Both the position numbers and the translations under genes were made by a program. Below the pieces are notes generated by a model. It was not told where the DNA came from. It made no database searches and saw nothing but the letters and a program-made list of their open reading frames with translations. This document shows positions 10,953 to 19,420 of a DNA stretch of 64,000 bases, piece by piece (position 1 is the stretch's first letter; each line of letters begins with the position of its first letter). Source of the stretch: JAWWOW01 sp033851265 (GTDB lineage Bacteria; Actinomycetota; Actinomycetes; JAWWOW01); contig JAWWOW010000006.1 of the NCBI GenBank assembly GCA_033851265.1, positions 248,001 through 312,000 on the forward strand, in the 5' to 3' direction.

Positions 10953-11471
10953 TCAGCCATAGGTGTCCCGCGGACCCCGGCCGGCGACCCGCCAGCGACC
11001 CTTTTTCCAGGTCGGACCGGACGGTCCGTGCACCAGGATCCGCTCGACGACACCGGGCCCGAGGTGCTCGGTCAACGTGGTCACGATGCGCGGTGCGAGT
11101 AGCCGCAGCTGGGTGGCCCAGGCGGTCGACTCGGCGACGACGATGAGCTCGCCTCCGGTCAGCCGCTCCGGCCGGCAGTGCTCGGCGACCTCAGGTCCGA
11201 CCAGGTCGGACCACCGCCCGGAGACGGACCCGGCCTTGAGGTCGCTGTCCCATCCGCGCTCGTCGGCCACCGCGCGAACGACAGAACCGACCAGTTGCGG
11301 GTCGCGGTCATCGGGTCCTGGACCGGACAGTTGCCGGTCGTCTGCGGCGAGCCGCTGCTGGCGCCGCCCCCGCTGCCTGGTCTTCGCCGTCGCCGGCGTC
11401 CCCCGCCGCCGTGCTGCCGCCCGCGCCCGGGCCAGGGCCGGGTCGACATCGTCCGGTCTGTCAGCGGACAT
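10953..11471 (-). CDS. dciA: DciA-family protein (DUF721)
   Basis: DciA proteins help load or operate the replicative helicase DnaB in bacteria lacking DnaC. This 172-residue protein has a basic, Arg-rich N-terminal region and a C-terminal DUF721 domain (W-S-D-L-V-G-P-E-V-A-E-H followed by A-W-A-T-Q-L-R-L-L). The order recF-DUF721-gyrB is the usual actinobacterial one. I chose the ATG at 11471, which follows GCGAGG by 6 nt and overlaps the recF stop by 11 bp; an in-frame TTG at 11492 is the alternative. The helicase partner dnaB is in this same window. Confidence 0.9.
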   Translation of the reverse strand: MSADRPDDVDPALARARAAARRRGTPATAKTRQRGRRQQRLAADDRQLSGPGPDDRDPQLVGSVVRAVADERGWDSDLKAGSVSGRWSDLVGPEVAEHCRPERLTGGELIVVAESTAWATQLRLLAPRIVTTLTEHLGPGVVERILVHGPSGPTWKKGRWRVAGRGPRDTYG

Positions 11472-12588
11472 GTCGAACCTCGCCGGCGGCAACGTCGAAC
11501 CGCGATCCGGTCAGCGCCTCCGGGACATCACCGACGACAGCGGCCGTGACGATCACCTGCTCCGCCCGCGACGCAAGTTCGGCAAGGCGCTCCCGACGGT
11601 CGACGTCCAACTCGGCGAACACGTCGTCGAGCAGCAGCACCGGGGTGTCGCCCTCGGCCGCGAGAAGTTCGTACGCCGCCAGCCGCAATGCGAGCGCCAA
11701 TGACCACGACTCCCCGTGGCTCGCGTAGCCCCGCGCTGGCAGTTCGCCGATACCCAGCACCAGTTCGTCGCGGTGCGGCCCGACCAGGCTGACCCCGCGG
11801 TCCAGCTCGTTCGGTCGCGCGGCTGACAACGCCGCCAGCATTGCGGCAGCGAGCAGCTCACCGTCGGCACCGAGCGGAAGCTCGGCACCGAGGGAGCTGC
11901 GGTACTCGACGGAAGTCGGGCCCTGCCCACTGCTCACCGCGTCGTAGCTCTTGTCCACGAGCGGCCGCAACGCGTCAACCAGGTCAAGCCGACCCGCGAG
12001 CAGCGCCGCCCCCGTCCGCGCGAGGTGCGAATCCCAGGTGTCCAGGGTCCGCAGGTCCGCGCCGCCAGACCTTCGGGCCGCCCCGGACGACTTCAACAGC
12101 GCATTGCGCTGCTTCAGGACGCGTTCGTAATCCGCCCGGACTGCGGCATAGCGCGGAGCCCGTGCCACCAAGAGATCGTCGAGGAAGTGCCGGCGTTCCG
12201 ACGGATCGCCTTTGACGAGTGCTAAGTCTTCCGGCGCGAAGACGACCGCCCGGAGCGTGCCGATGATCTCGCGGGCCCGAGGCACCGGCGCACCACCGAC
12301 CCGGGCGCGATTTGCCTTGCCAGGGTTGATCTCCAGCTCGACCAGCGTCGGCCGGCCCTCCCGAACAACGCTGATCCGGACGACCGCCTGTTGCGCCCCG
12401 AGCCGGACCAGAGGTGCGTCCGTCGCAACTCGATGACTGCCGAGAGTTGCGACGTACTCGATCGCCTCGACCAGGTTGGTCTTGCCCTGCCCGTTCGCAC
12501 CGATGAAGACGGCCGCACCGGGCTCAAGGGTGACGTCGAGCGCGGCGTAGGACCGGAAGTCGGTCAGCCCGATCCGAGCAATGTGCAC
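11461..12588 (-). CDS. recF: DNA repair and replication protein RecF
   Basis: An SMC-like ATPase that binds gapped DNA and helps load RecA through RecOR. The 375 residues show the Walker A motif G-A-N-G-Q-G-K-T-N near residue 33, a signature region S-H-G-E-S-W-S-L-A-L-A-L and Walker B L-L-L-L-D-D-V-F-A-E-L-D. It begins two bases after the dnaN stop and overlaps dciA, so the three form a tight operon. The gnd-like gene found between dnaN and recF in some actinobacteria is absent. Confidence 0.96.
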   Translation of the reverse strand: MHIARIGLTDFRSYAALDVTLEPGAAVFIGANGQGKTNLVEAIEYVATLGSHRVATDAPLVRLGAQQAVVRISVVREGRPTLVELEINPGKANRARVGGAPVPRAREIIGTLRAVVFAPEDLALVKGDPSERRHFLDDLLVARAPRYAAVRADYERVLKQRNALLKSSGAARRSGGADLRTLDTWDSHLARTGAALLAGRLDLVDALRPLVDKSYDAVSSGQGPTSVEYRSSLGAELPLGADGELLAAAMLAALSAARPNELDRGVSLVGPHRDELVLGIGELPARGYASHGESWSLALALRLAAYELLAAEGDTPVLLLDDVFAELDVDRRERLAELASRAEQVIVTAAVVGDVPEALTGSRFDVAAGEVRHVR

Positions 12589-12589
12589 G

Positions 12590-13714
12590 TCAGCCGGAGA
12601 GCCGGACCGGCATCAGGAGGTAGCGGTAGTCGTCGGCGCTGTTGGTCTTGCCGGTGAGAACGGCCGGCTTCGCCGGGCCGGTGAACGACAAGTGCGCCGT
12701 GTCGGAGTCGAGCGAGCCGAGCCCGTCGAGGAGGAACTGCGGGTTGAACGCGATCGTTAGAGCTTCACCCTCGAACGTCGCGTCGATCGACTCTCGGGCA
12801 GCGGCCGACTCGCCACCTCCGGCTTCCAGAATCGCCTCGCCCGGAGCGAACGACACCCGGACCGGGGTATTGCGTTCGGCTACCAGCGCGACCCGCTTGA
12901 CCGCTTCGGTGAGCGGGGCAGTGTCGACGGTCGCGGTCGCGGAGAACTCCGTGGGCAACAGTGAGCGGTACTTCGGGAACTCACCCTCGAGCAGCCGGGT
13001 GGTCGTTCGCCGGCCGCCGCCGACGATGCCGAACATGCCTTCGCCGGGAGTTCCGGTGTCGGCGGCCAGGGCCAAGGTGACCTCGGCACCGGTGGTCAGC
13101 GACCGGGCGGTGTCGGCCAACGTTCGTGCGGGGACCAAGGCCACCGCACTCATGCCCGCCTTCGCCGGCTGCCAGGACACCTCGCGCAGCGCCAGCCGAT
13201 AGCGGTCGGTCGCCGCGAGGGTGAGCCGATCGCCCTCGATCTCGAGGCGTACGCCGGTGAGGACGGGCAGCGTGTCGTCTCGACCGGCTGCGATCGCTAC
13301 CGACGTCACGGCCGCCGCGAAGGCATCGCTCCCGAGCGTGCCGGCCGCAGCCGGGAGTTCCGGCAGGGTGGGGTACTCATCCACCGGCATCGTCGGCAGG
13401 GTGAACGTGCTGGAACCACACGTCACCGTCACCCGCGCGCCGTCCGTGGCGACGTCGACCGGCTGCGCCGGCAGGCTGCGGGTGATGTCGGCGAGGAGTC
13501 GGCCGGGCACCAGGACCCGACCTCCCTCGGTGGTGTCGACGTTGAGCTCGACCTGCGCCGAGACCTCATAGTCGAACCCGCTCACCGACAGCCGCTGCGC
13601 CGAGACATCCAGCAGCAGCCCCGCCAGCACCGGCACCGCCGGCCGCGGCGGCAGGCTCCGCGCCGCCCAGGCAACCGCGTCGGCGAAGGCATCGCGCTCG
13701 GTCCGGAACTTCAC
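12590..13714 (-). CDS. dnaN: DNA polymerase III beta subunit (sliding clamp)
   Basis: Forms the ring clamp that tethers polymerase III to DNA. The 374 residues cover the three repeated clamp domains, ending in Y-L-L-M-P-V-R-L, the normal clamp C-terminus. I prefer the second GTG (13714, giving V-K-F-R-T-E-R-D), which has AGGAG 9 nt upstream and matches family starts; a GTG two codons earlier (13720) is too close to the AGGAG. The upstream region is the probable origin. Confidence 0.97.
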   Translation of the reverse strand: MKFRTERDAFADAVAWAARSLPPRPAVPVLAGLLLDVSAQRLSVSGFDYEVSAQVELNVDTTEGGRVLVPGRLLADITRSLPAQPVDVATDGARVTVTCGSSTFTLPTMPVDEYPTLPELPAAAGTLGSDAFAAAVTSVAIAAGRDDTLPVLTGVRLEIEGDRLTLAATDRYRLALREVSWQPAKAGMSAVALVPARTLADTARSLTTGAEVTLALAADTGTPGEGMFGIVGGGRRTTTRLLEGEFPKYRSLLPTEFSATATVDTAPLTEAVKRVALVAERNTPVRVSFAPGEAILEAGGGESAAARESIDATFEGEALTIAFNPQFLLDGLGSLDSDTAHLSFTGPAKPAVLTGKTNSADDYRYLLMPVRLSG

Positions 13715-14072
13715 GGTCACCAGCTCCTCAACTCTGTCGTTGGGCGGCGGGGTGGGCCGGGTTTCCCCAGCTCCCGCCCTGCCCGTCGTACGTCATAGGT
13801 ATTTCAATAAATAAAGGTCATCGGGTTCATCGGGGCGGTGCATGGTGGGGACGGCGGACATCCGTGCAGGTGACACGGCGTGGCGCCGTCCACCGCTCGT
13901 GTGGAGACACCCGGTGGACGCCAGCCGTGGCGGTGGACAGCGGTGGCTGTGCACCAGCCATCCACCGCGTCTCCCCCAGGAGATCATCAATGTCCACAGA
14001 GTTGTCCCCACCCTGTGCACGGTGCCTCGAAGGTCCGACAGTTTGGCGCTGCCTGCCTCAGAACGACGGTCG
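13715..14072. other. Probable chromosomal origin oriC (dnaA-dnaN intergenic region)
   Basis: The gap has an AT-rich tract near dnaN and a dense set of DnaA-box-like sequences near dnaA. The best are ATGTCCACA (13990-13998) and TTGTCCCCA (14002-14010), compared with the actinobacterial consensus TTGTCCACA. Weaker GTCCACC and TCTCCACAC cores occur on both strands between 13885 and 13975. Location and content match origins of Streptomyces and Mycobacterium. Confidence 0.85.
13793..13818. promoter_or_regulatory. AT-rich tract, candidate DNA-unwinding element
   Basis: The stretch with ATTTCAATAAATAAAGG is strikingly AT-rich in a GC-rich region. It lies at the dnaN side of the DnaA-box cluster, as expected for the duplex-unwinding element of oriC. 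It could also be part of the dnaN promoter. Confidence 0.65.
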
Positions 14073-15584
14073 TCACGACGAGCGCGCCTGTGACTTGATG
14101 CGATTTGTGAGTTCGGTGACCTGGTTGTAGATGGACCGTCGCTCGGCCATCAGGTTGCGGATCTTGCGGTCGGCGTGCATGACCGTGGTGTGGTCGCGGC
14201 CGCCGAAGCTCTGCCCGATCTTGGGCAGCGACAGCTCGGTGAGCTCCCGGCAGAGGTACATCGCGATCTGCCGGGCGGTGACCAGCGTGCGGCTGCGTGA
14301 GGATCCGCACAGGTCCTCCATGGACAGCCCGTAATAGGTCGCGGTGGCCGCCATGATCGTCGCGGCGGTGATCTCCGGGCCGGAGTTGTCGGGGATCAGG
14401 TCTTTCAGCACGATCTCGGCCAGCGCCAGGTCGACGCCCTGGCGGTTGAGGCTGGCGAACGCCGTCACCCGGATGAGGGCACCTTCCAGCTCCCGGATGT
14501 TCGAGGAGATCTTGCTGGCAATGAACTCGAGGACTTCTGGTGGGGCGTCGAGCCGCTCCTGCGCTGCCTTCTTGCGAAGAATCGCGATGCGGGTCTCGAG
14601 GTCGGGCGGCTGGACGTCGGTGATGAGGCCCCACTCGAACCGACTGCGCATCCGGTCCTCAAAGTCGGACAGCTGCTTCGGCGGCAAGTCGCTGGTGATG
14701 ACGATCTGTTTGTCCGCGTTGTGCAGCGTGTTGAAGGTGTGGAAGAACTCCTCCTGCGTCTGCACCTTGCCTTGCAAGAACTGGATGTCATCGACCAGCA
14801 GTACGTCGACATCGCGATACCGGCGTTGGAAAGCCGACGCCTTGTCGTCGCGGATGGAGTTGATGAAGTCGTTGGTGAACTCCTCCGAGCTCACGTAGCG
14901 CACCCGAGCGTTGGAGAACAGGCTCTGCGCGTAATGGCCGATCGCGTGGAGCAAGTGGGTCTTGCCGAGCCCGGACTGGCCGTAGACGAACAGGGGGTTG
15001 TACGCCTTGGCCGGCGCCTCCGCGACGGCCACCGCGGCGGCGTGCGCGAACCGGTTGCTGGACCCGATGACGAAGGTGTCGAAGGTGTACTTCGGGTTGA
15101 GCCGGGCCGGCTCGACGGCTCCACCGGCGCCGCGATCGATCCAGGTCGCCGGTCGGGGTGGCCAGGCGGTCTCGGTGCCGTCGGTCTCCTCGAGCTCGTC
15201 GAGCTCATCACCCCCGACGTCCGCGGCGTCGACGAGAGCAGCCACCTCGCCGAGGTCGCCGTCCGGAGCATGTTCGACGGTGACGGCGACCCGGATGTCG
15301 CGGCCCAGCTCGGCGGACAGGGCTTCAACGATCAACGGCCGGAGCCGGGTGTCGAGAACTTCCTTCGCGAACTCGTTCGGTGCCGCGAGGACAGCAGTGT
15401 CCTCGACGATCGCGATCGGTCGGGTCAGCCGCATCCAGGCCCGCTGCTGGGGTGGCAGCGCTCCGTCCGCGAGGCTGTCCAGCGCCTGGTTCCAGAGCGC
15501 GGCGAGATCGAGCTCGGTGGCTTCCACGTGATCCTCGACGGCAATTGCTGGGGGCAGATCGGGAGACGACACGTCGGGAGACAC
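14073..15584 (-). CDS. dnaA: Chromosomal replication initiator DnaA
   Basis: Binds DnaA boxes and opens the origin. The 503 residues show domain I at the N-terminus, an acidic Asp/Glu-rich linker around residues 130-150, and the AAA+ domain with Walker A G-Q-S-G-L-G-K-T and Walker B V-D-V-L-L-V-D-D-I-Q-F. DNA-binding domain IV carries the signature G-G-R-D-H-T-T-V-M-H-A. The GTG at 15584 follows GAGGAAG by about 11 nt. DnaA-box-like sites lie on both sides of the gene, suggesting autoregulation. Confidence 0.98.
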   Translation of the reverse strand: MSPDVSSPDLPPAIAVEDHVEATELDLAALWNQALDSLADGALPPQQRAWMRLTRPIAIVEDTAVLAAPNEFAKEVLDTRLRPLIVEALSAELGRDIRVAVTVEHAPDGDLGEVAALVDAADVGGDELDELEETDGTETAWPPRPATWIDRGAGGAVEPARLNPKYTFDTFVIGSSNRFAHAAAVAVAEAPAKAYNPLFVYGQSGLGKTHLLHAIGHYAQSLFSNARVRYVSSEEFTNDFINSIRDDKASAFQRRYRDVDVLLVDDIQFLQGKVQTQEEFFHTFNTLHNADKQIVITSDLPPKQLSDFEDRMRSRFEWGLITDVQPPDLETRIAILRKKAAQERLDAPPEVLEFIASKISSNIRELEGALIRVTAFASLNRQGVDLALAEIVLKDLIPDNSGPEITAATIMAATATYYGLSMEDLCGSSRSRTLVTARQIAMYLCRELTELSLPKIGQSFGGRDHTTVMHADRKIRNLMAERRSIYNQVTELTNRIKSQARSS

Positions 15585-15651
15585 GTCAGGTCACTTCCTC
15601 ATCCGGGCCGGTCAGACGTGGACGTGTCGCGGCGGAACCTGACCCAAACGC

Positions 15652-16163
15652 CAGTCCACACCTTCGTCCACAGCCTGTGGAGAAGTGGGACCCGAACGGC
15701 GACCGACCCGAACCGAGCACGATTTCGCTCGGTCGACCCAGTGTTTGGCGGCTCCACTCGCAGCACACCGGACGGGCCGCAGCAGTAACAGTTCGTCACC
15801 ACTGGCAGCGGAAAATCGCACTCGAGCGAGGCGATTGGGGAAGACCGGCGGCGTGACGCTAACAGCGCGAGGAGCACCCATCAACCCGTTCTCCACAACC
15901 CGAGCAGTGGGTTTTCCGCTTCCGTGATCACTCGCGCTCAACAGCGGCAGACGATGGTGCCAATGGGGCTGTGGATGACTGGGCCGAATCGTTTGACCGG
16001 CCCGCGTGACCGCCGTACGGTGGTCACCCTCTGTCGACAACCCGCGGCCCGCCGGTGCGCCGCGCAGTTCGCCTTCATCCTCGGTTGGCGGTTCTCGCGT
16101 GCGGCCCGGTTGCGCCTCGGACCATGCCAGGGAGGACCCGTCACCGGGTCACCCTGGTCCACA
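15652..16163. promoter_or_regulatory. DnaA-box cluster in the dnaA-rpmH gap
   Basis: The 595-bp gap between dnaA and rpmH (15585-16179) has no gene. It contains CAGTCCACA (15652-15660), TCGTCCACA (15664-15672), TTCTCCACA on the minus strand (15676-15684), TTCTCCACA (15889-15897), TCATCCACA on the minus strand (15970-15978) and TGGTCCACA (16155-16163). The second and third face each other across three bases. The gap must also carry the dnaA and rpmH promoters. These sites may regulate dnaA or be a second part of the origin. Confidence 0.7.
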
Positions 16164-16179
16164 GCGTGGGAGCCACACC

Positions 16180-16317
16180 GTGAGCAAGCGCACCTACCAG
16201 CCGAACAACCGCCGTCGGGCACGCACGCACGGCTTCCGGCTGCGGATGCGTACCCGGGCCGGCCGGGCGATCCTGTCGTCCCGTCGCCGCAAGGGCCGCA
16301 AGGTCCTGTCCGCCTGA
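16180..16317 (+). CDS. rpmH: 50S ribosomal protein L34
   Basis: A 45-residue, very basic protein with the invariant L34 start (M-S-K-R-T-Y-Q-P-N-N-R-R-R) and G-F-R-L-R-M-R-T. The GTG at 16180 follows GTGGGAG. It is the first gene of the rightward run opposite dnaA, in its universal place before rnpA. Confidence 0.97.
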   Translation: MSKRTYQPNNRRRARTHGFRLRMRTRAGRAILSSRRRKGRKVLSA

Positions 16318-16342
16318 CCGGCCGACACCCCCATCACTCCTC

Positions 16343-16741
16343 GTGCTCCCCGCCGCTGCCCGTCTTCGCAACCACCGCGATTTCACCGCCGTGGTCCGCA
16401 GTGGCGCCCGCGCTGGACGGTCTGCTCTGACGGTCCACCTTGCTGAGGGCGGGCAGTCCGACGGCGCGCGTGCGCGGGTGGGATTCGTCGTCGGCCGGAG
16501 CCTCGGCAACGCTGTCGCTCGCAACCGGGTCCGCCGACAGCTCCGCCACATCGTGCGCGAGCGGCTGGCGCGGCTGGACGAGCGGGCGCCGGGAAGCCGA
16601 CTGGTGATTCGCGCACTGCCTCCGGCGGCCACCGCGACCAGCACCGAGCTCGCCGCCGCCTTTGACGCTGCACTCGACCGGGCGCTGGCCGTGTCGACGC
16701 GGGTCCCGGCCAGGGCGCCGGGCGCAGGGGGCTCGCAGTGA
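16343..16741 (+). CDS. rnpA: Ribonuclease P protein component
   Basis: Protein subunit of RNase P, which removes tRNA 5' leaders. The 132 residues include the RNP signature R-N-R-V-R-R-Q-L-R-H near residue 60 and the N-terminal R-L-R-N-H-R-D-F. It starts at a GTG 25 bp after rpmH and overlaps yidD by four bases (GTGA). A low-complexity C-terminal tail is not conserved in the family. Confidence 0.95.
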   Translation: MLPAAARLRNHRDFTAVVRSGARAGRSALTVHLAEGGQSDGARARVGFVVGRSLGNAVARNRVRRQLRHIVRERLARLDERAPGSRLVIRALPPAATATSTELAAAFDAALDRALAVSTRVPARAPGAGGSQ

Positions 16742-17013
16742 GCCGCGCGCTCATCGTCCTCATCGGCTGGTACCGCCGGTGGATCAGTCCCCTACTGGGA
16801 GCTCGGTGTCGGTTCGCGCCGTCCTGTAGTGCTTACGCCGCGGAGGCCATCGCCACGCATGGAGCGTGGCGCGGCGGCTGGCTCGCCGTACGCCGGATTG
16901 GCCGCTGCCACCCGTTCAACCCGGGTGGGCTTGACCCCGTTCCGCCGCCGCGGTCCGGGCGCCGACCAGGTGTGCCGACTGGCACGAGCGACTCGGTAAG
17001 CCGGGTGGCCTGA
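16738..17013 (+). CDS. yidD: Membrane protein insertion efficiency factor YidD
   Basis: A small membrane-associated protein thought to assist YidC. The 91 residues contain the family core W-Y-R-R-W-I-S-P, the cysteine motif C-R-F-A-P-S-C-S-A-Y and R-C-H-P-F-N-P-G-G. It overlaps rnpA by four bases and yidC by one base (TGATG), so the three are translated as a coupled set. Confidence 0.95.
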   Translation: MSRALIVLIGWYRRWISPLLGARCRFAPSCSAYAAEAIATHGAWRGGWLAVRRIGRCHPFNPGGLDPVPPPRSGRRPGVPTGTSDSVSRVA

Positions 17014-17975
17014 TGCTGCACTGGTTCTACACGGCGATTGCCAACGCCATCGTGGCGCTGCACAAGCTGATCGCGCCGCTCTTCGGTGACGACTCCGGCA
17101 TCACCTGGGGCCTGTCGATCGTCTTGCTCGTTGTCACCATCCGAATCCTGTTGTTCCCGCTGTTCGTCAAGCAGATCAAGACGCAGCGGGCGATGATGGT
17201 GATCCAGCCGAAGGTCAAAGAGCTGCAGGCGAAGTACCGCGGCGACCGCGAGACGCTGAACCAAGAGCTGATGAAGCTCTATCGCGAGAACAACGCCAAC
17301 CCGCTCGGTGGGTGCCTCCCACTGCTGGTGCAGATGCCCATCTTCTTCGCTCTGTTCAAGGTCCTCAACAGCTTCAAGCCAGACAAGAACGGCAACTTCC
17401 ACGAGCACTACGGCATCTCGAAGGGCCTTGTTCAAAGCGCAGCGCAGGCGAAGATCTTCGGGGCACCGATCGCGTCGTCGTTCCGCTCCAGTGCCGACAC
17501 GTTGCGACACCTCGGCGCGTCGGTGGGAACCGTTCGCGGTATCACGATCGCGATGATCGTGTTGATGACCGCGACCACGTTCATCACCCAGCGCCAGCTG
17601 ATGGCCCGCAACCCCGCGATGGCCGAGGGTCCGATGGCGCAGCAGCAGAAGATCCTGCTCTACGTCCTGCCGTTCTTCTTTGCCATCTTTGGCATCAACT
17701 TCCCGGTCGGCGTCTTGCTCTACTGGGTGACGACGAACTTCTGGACGATGGGCCAACAGTTCCTTGTCATCAACCGGATGCATCCGGTGCCGGTCGGCGG
17801 CGCGGTGGCGGCCAAGCCGGTGACGTCGAACGGCGCAAACAGGCCCGGACGCGGAGCTGGGCAAACCGAACAGGAAGCGCCTGTTGCCGACGCGCAAACG
17901 GGTCCTGCGGTACGACGACAACCACAGCGCAAGAAAACGAAGAAGAAGCGTGGGCGCCCAGGCGGGCGTCACTGA
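17013..17975 (+). CDS. yidC: Membrane protein insertase YidC
   Basis: Inserts proteins into the cytoplasmic membrane, alone or with SecYEG. The 320 residues have an N-terminal membrane segment, the conserved family core around residues 30-250 (L-F-P-L-F-V-K-Q-I-K and N-P-L-G-G-C-L-P) and a basic C-terminal tail rich in Lys/Arg. That tail is expected for Gram-positive YidC, where it aids ribosome contact. It lacks the large periplasmic domain of Gram-negative YidC. Confidence 0.96.
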   Translation: MLHWFYTAIANAIVALHKLIAPLFGDDSGITWGLSIVLLVVTIRILLFPLFVKQIKTQRAMMVIQPKVKELQAKYRGDRETLNQELMKLYRENNANPLGGCLPLLVQMPIFFALFKVLNSFKPDKNGNFHEHYGISKGLVQSAAQAKIFGAPIASSFRSSADTLRHLGASVGTVRGITIAMIVLMTATTFITQRQLMARNPAMAEGPMAQQQKILLYVLPFFFAIFGINFPVGVLLYWVTTNFWTMGQQFLVINRMHPVPVGGAVAAKPVTSNGANRPGRGAGQTEQEAPVADAQTGPAVRRQPQRKKTKKKRGRPGGRH

Positions 17976-18057
17976 CCACGACGCGCTGTGACGGCCCGAC
18001 CTTGACCAGGCAGCTGTCCTGCGCGCCCGACTTTTTGTTGTGTGGAAGGAAAATCCG

Positions 18058-18714
18058 GTGACCGATTTCGCCGCCGAGGGGCGTCTCGACGACCCGACCA
18101 GCAACACCGAGGGGCGTCTCGACGACCCGACGACTGATACCGAACCGACCTGCGAGTCGAGCGCGTCGGCACCTGACGAGACGGCAACGACCGCGGACGA
18201 GGCCACCGACGAGAACACGACGACCACTAAGAAAGCCCCGTTGACCCTGGCCGCGCTGCTCGAGCAAGAAGGTGAGATCGCCGCCGACTATCTCGAGGGC
18301 CTGCTCGACATCGCCGACCTCGACGGTGACCTCGACATGGACGTCGAAGGCGAACGCGCCATCGTCTCGGTGGTCGGGGCTTCGCTCAACCAACTTGTCG
18401 GTGCCAAGGGTGAAGTACTCGAGTCACTGCAAGAGCTGACGCGGCTCGCCGTACATCGCCAGACCGGCGAGCGGAGTCGACTGATGCTCGACATCAGCAA
18501 CTGGCGGGCGAATCGGCGTGAGGAGCTCATGCTGCTCGGGCAGCGCACCGCGGAGACCGTGCGCGAATCCGGTGAGGCGGTCAAGCTCGAGCCGATGACA
18601 CCGTTCGAACGCAAGGCCGTGCACGACGCGGTGACTGAGATCGACGGTGTGCGCAGCGAGTCCGAGGGCGAAGAGCCACGGCGCTACATCGTCGTTCATC
18701 CCGACAAGGGTTGA
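18058..18714 (+). CDS. khpB: KhpB/Jag RNA-binding protein
   Basis: An RNA-binding KH plus R3H protein, partner of KhpA in many Gram-positives and implicated in cell-wall and division control. The 218 residues begin with an acidic, Thr-rich disordered region of about 65 residues that contains a tandem duplication. A KH-like domain follows (V-V-G-A-S-L-N-Q-L-V-G-A-K-G-E-V-L), then an R3H domain (M-T-P-F-E-R-K-A-V-H-D-A-V). The GTG at 18058 has AAGGA 8 nt upstream. The classical Jag_N domain is missing, as is usual in actinobacteria. Confidence 0.93.
   Translation: MTDFAAEGRLDDPTSNTEGRLDDPTTDTEPTCESSASAPDETATTADEATDENTTTTKKAPLTLAALLEQEGEIAADYLEGLLDIADLDGDLDMDVEGERAIVSVVGASLNQLVGAKGEVLESLQELTRLAVHRQTGERSRLMLDISNWRANRREELMLLGQRTAETVRESGEAVKLEPMTPFERKAVHDAVTEIDGVRSESEGEEPRRYIVVHPDKG
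18074..18131 (+). repeat. 33-bp in-frame tandem duplication in khpB
   Basis: Two identical 25-bp copies lie at 18074-18098 and 18107-18131. The period is 33 bp (11 codons), and the sequence repeats the peptide E-G-R-L-D-D-P-T in the disordered N-terminus. Confidence 0.9.
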
Positions 18715-18715
18715 G

Positions 18716-19420
18716 GTGGCACCGGCGCCTACGCCGGACCAGGGGCCGGCGGTTGCAGCGACGGTGTTCGGCGCGGCTTTACCGCGCGTGCAGATGTACG
18801 CCGACGCGCTTGCTAGCACCGCGATCGAACGCGGGATCCTCGGGCCGGCCGAAGCAGCCCGGGTTTGGGATCGCCACCTCCTCAACTGCGCACCTGTCGC
18901 AAAGCTGATCGCCCCCGATTCATCGGTCGTGGACATCGGGTCGGGCGCGGGACTGCCGGGGCTGGTCATCGCGTTGCTGCGCCCCGACGTTGACGTCACC
19001 GTGCTCGATGCGCAGGCCCGAAGGTGCACTTTCTTGACTGAGATGGTCGAGATACTTGATCTAGGTAACCGGGTCATGGTTGTGCAGGGCCGAGCGGAAG
19101 ACGGACTCGGCGGCCGCCGCAGCGACTACGTGACCGTGCGTGCCGTGGCACCTGTTGAGCGGTTGCTGCCTCTCTGTGCCGGCTTGCTCCGTTCCAACGG
19201 CGAGATCCTCGCGATCAAAGGTGCCGGGGCGGCCGGCGAGGTTACGCGTGCGGCGGACGCGCTCAAGCGGTACGACGCGCGCGCGCAAATCTGCGAGCTT
19301 GCGCTCCCCGAGGGGGCTGGCACGACTACGGTGGTGCGCGTCGTCGTCGGGCGCACGAATGTCGGGCCGAAGCGACACGGGCAGGGCAGAAGGAGCGCCG
19401 GTGAGCGAAAGCCCGGTTGA
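18716..19420 (+). CDS. rsmG: 16S rRNA (guanine(527)-N7)-methyltransferase
   Basis: Methylates G527 of 16S rRNA with S-adenosylmethionine. The 234 residues show the SAM-binding motif V-V-D-I-G-S-G-A-G-L-P-G-L near residue 75, the preceding W-D-R-H-L-L-N-C, and E-I-L-A-I-K-G. The GTG at 18716 lies one base after the khpB stop with AAGGG upstream. The 3' end overlaps parA by 20 bp. Order khpB-rsmG-parA-parB is the conserved one. Confidence 0.95.
   Translation: MAPAPTPDQGPAVAATVFGAALPRVQMYADALASTAIERGILGPAEAARVWDRHLLNCAPVAKLIAPDSSVVDIGSGAGLPGLVIALLRPDVDVTVLDAQARRCTFLTEMVEILDLGNRVMVVQGRAEDGLGGRRSDYVTVRAVAPVERLLPLCAGLLRSNGEILAIKGAGAAGEVTRAADALKRYDARAQICELALPEGAGTTTVVRVVVGRTNVGPKRHGQGRRSAGERKPG

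Noticed and set aside
15599..16040. Small frames in the dnaA-rpmH gap
   Set aside because: They lack starts with Shine-Dalgarno sequences, overlap DnaA boxes and resemble no protein.
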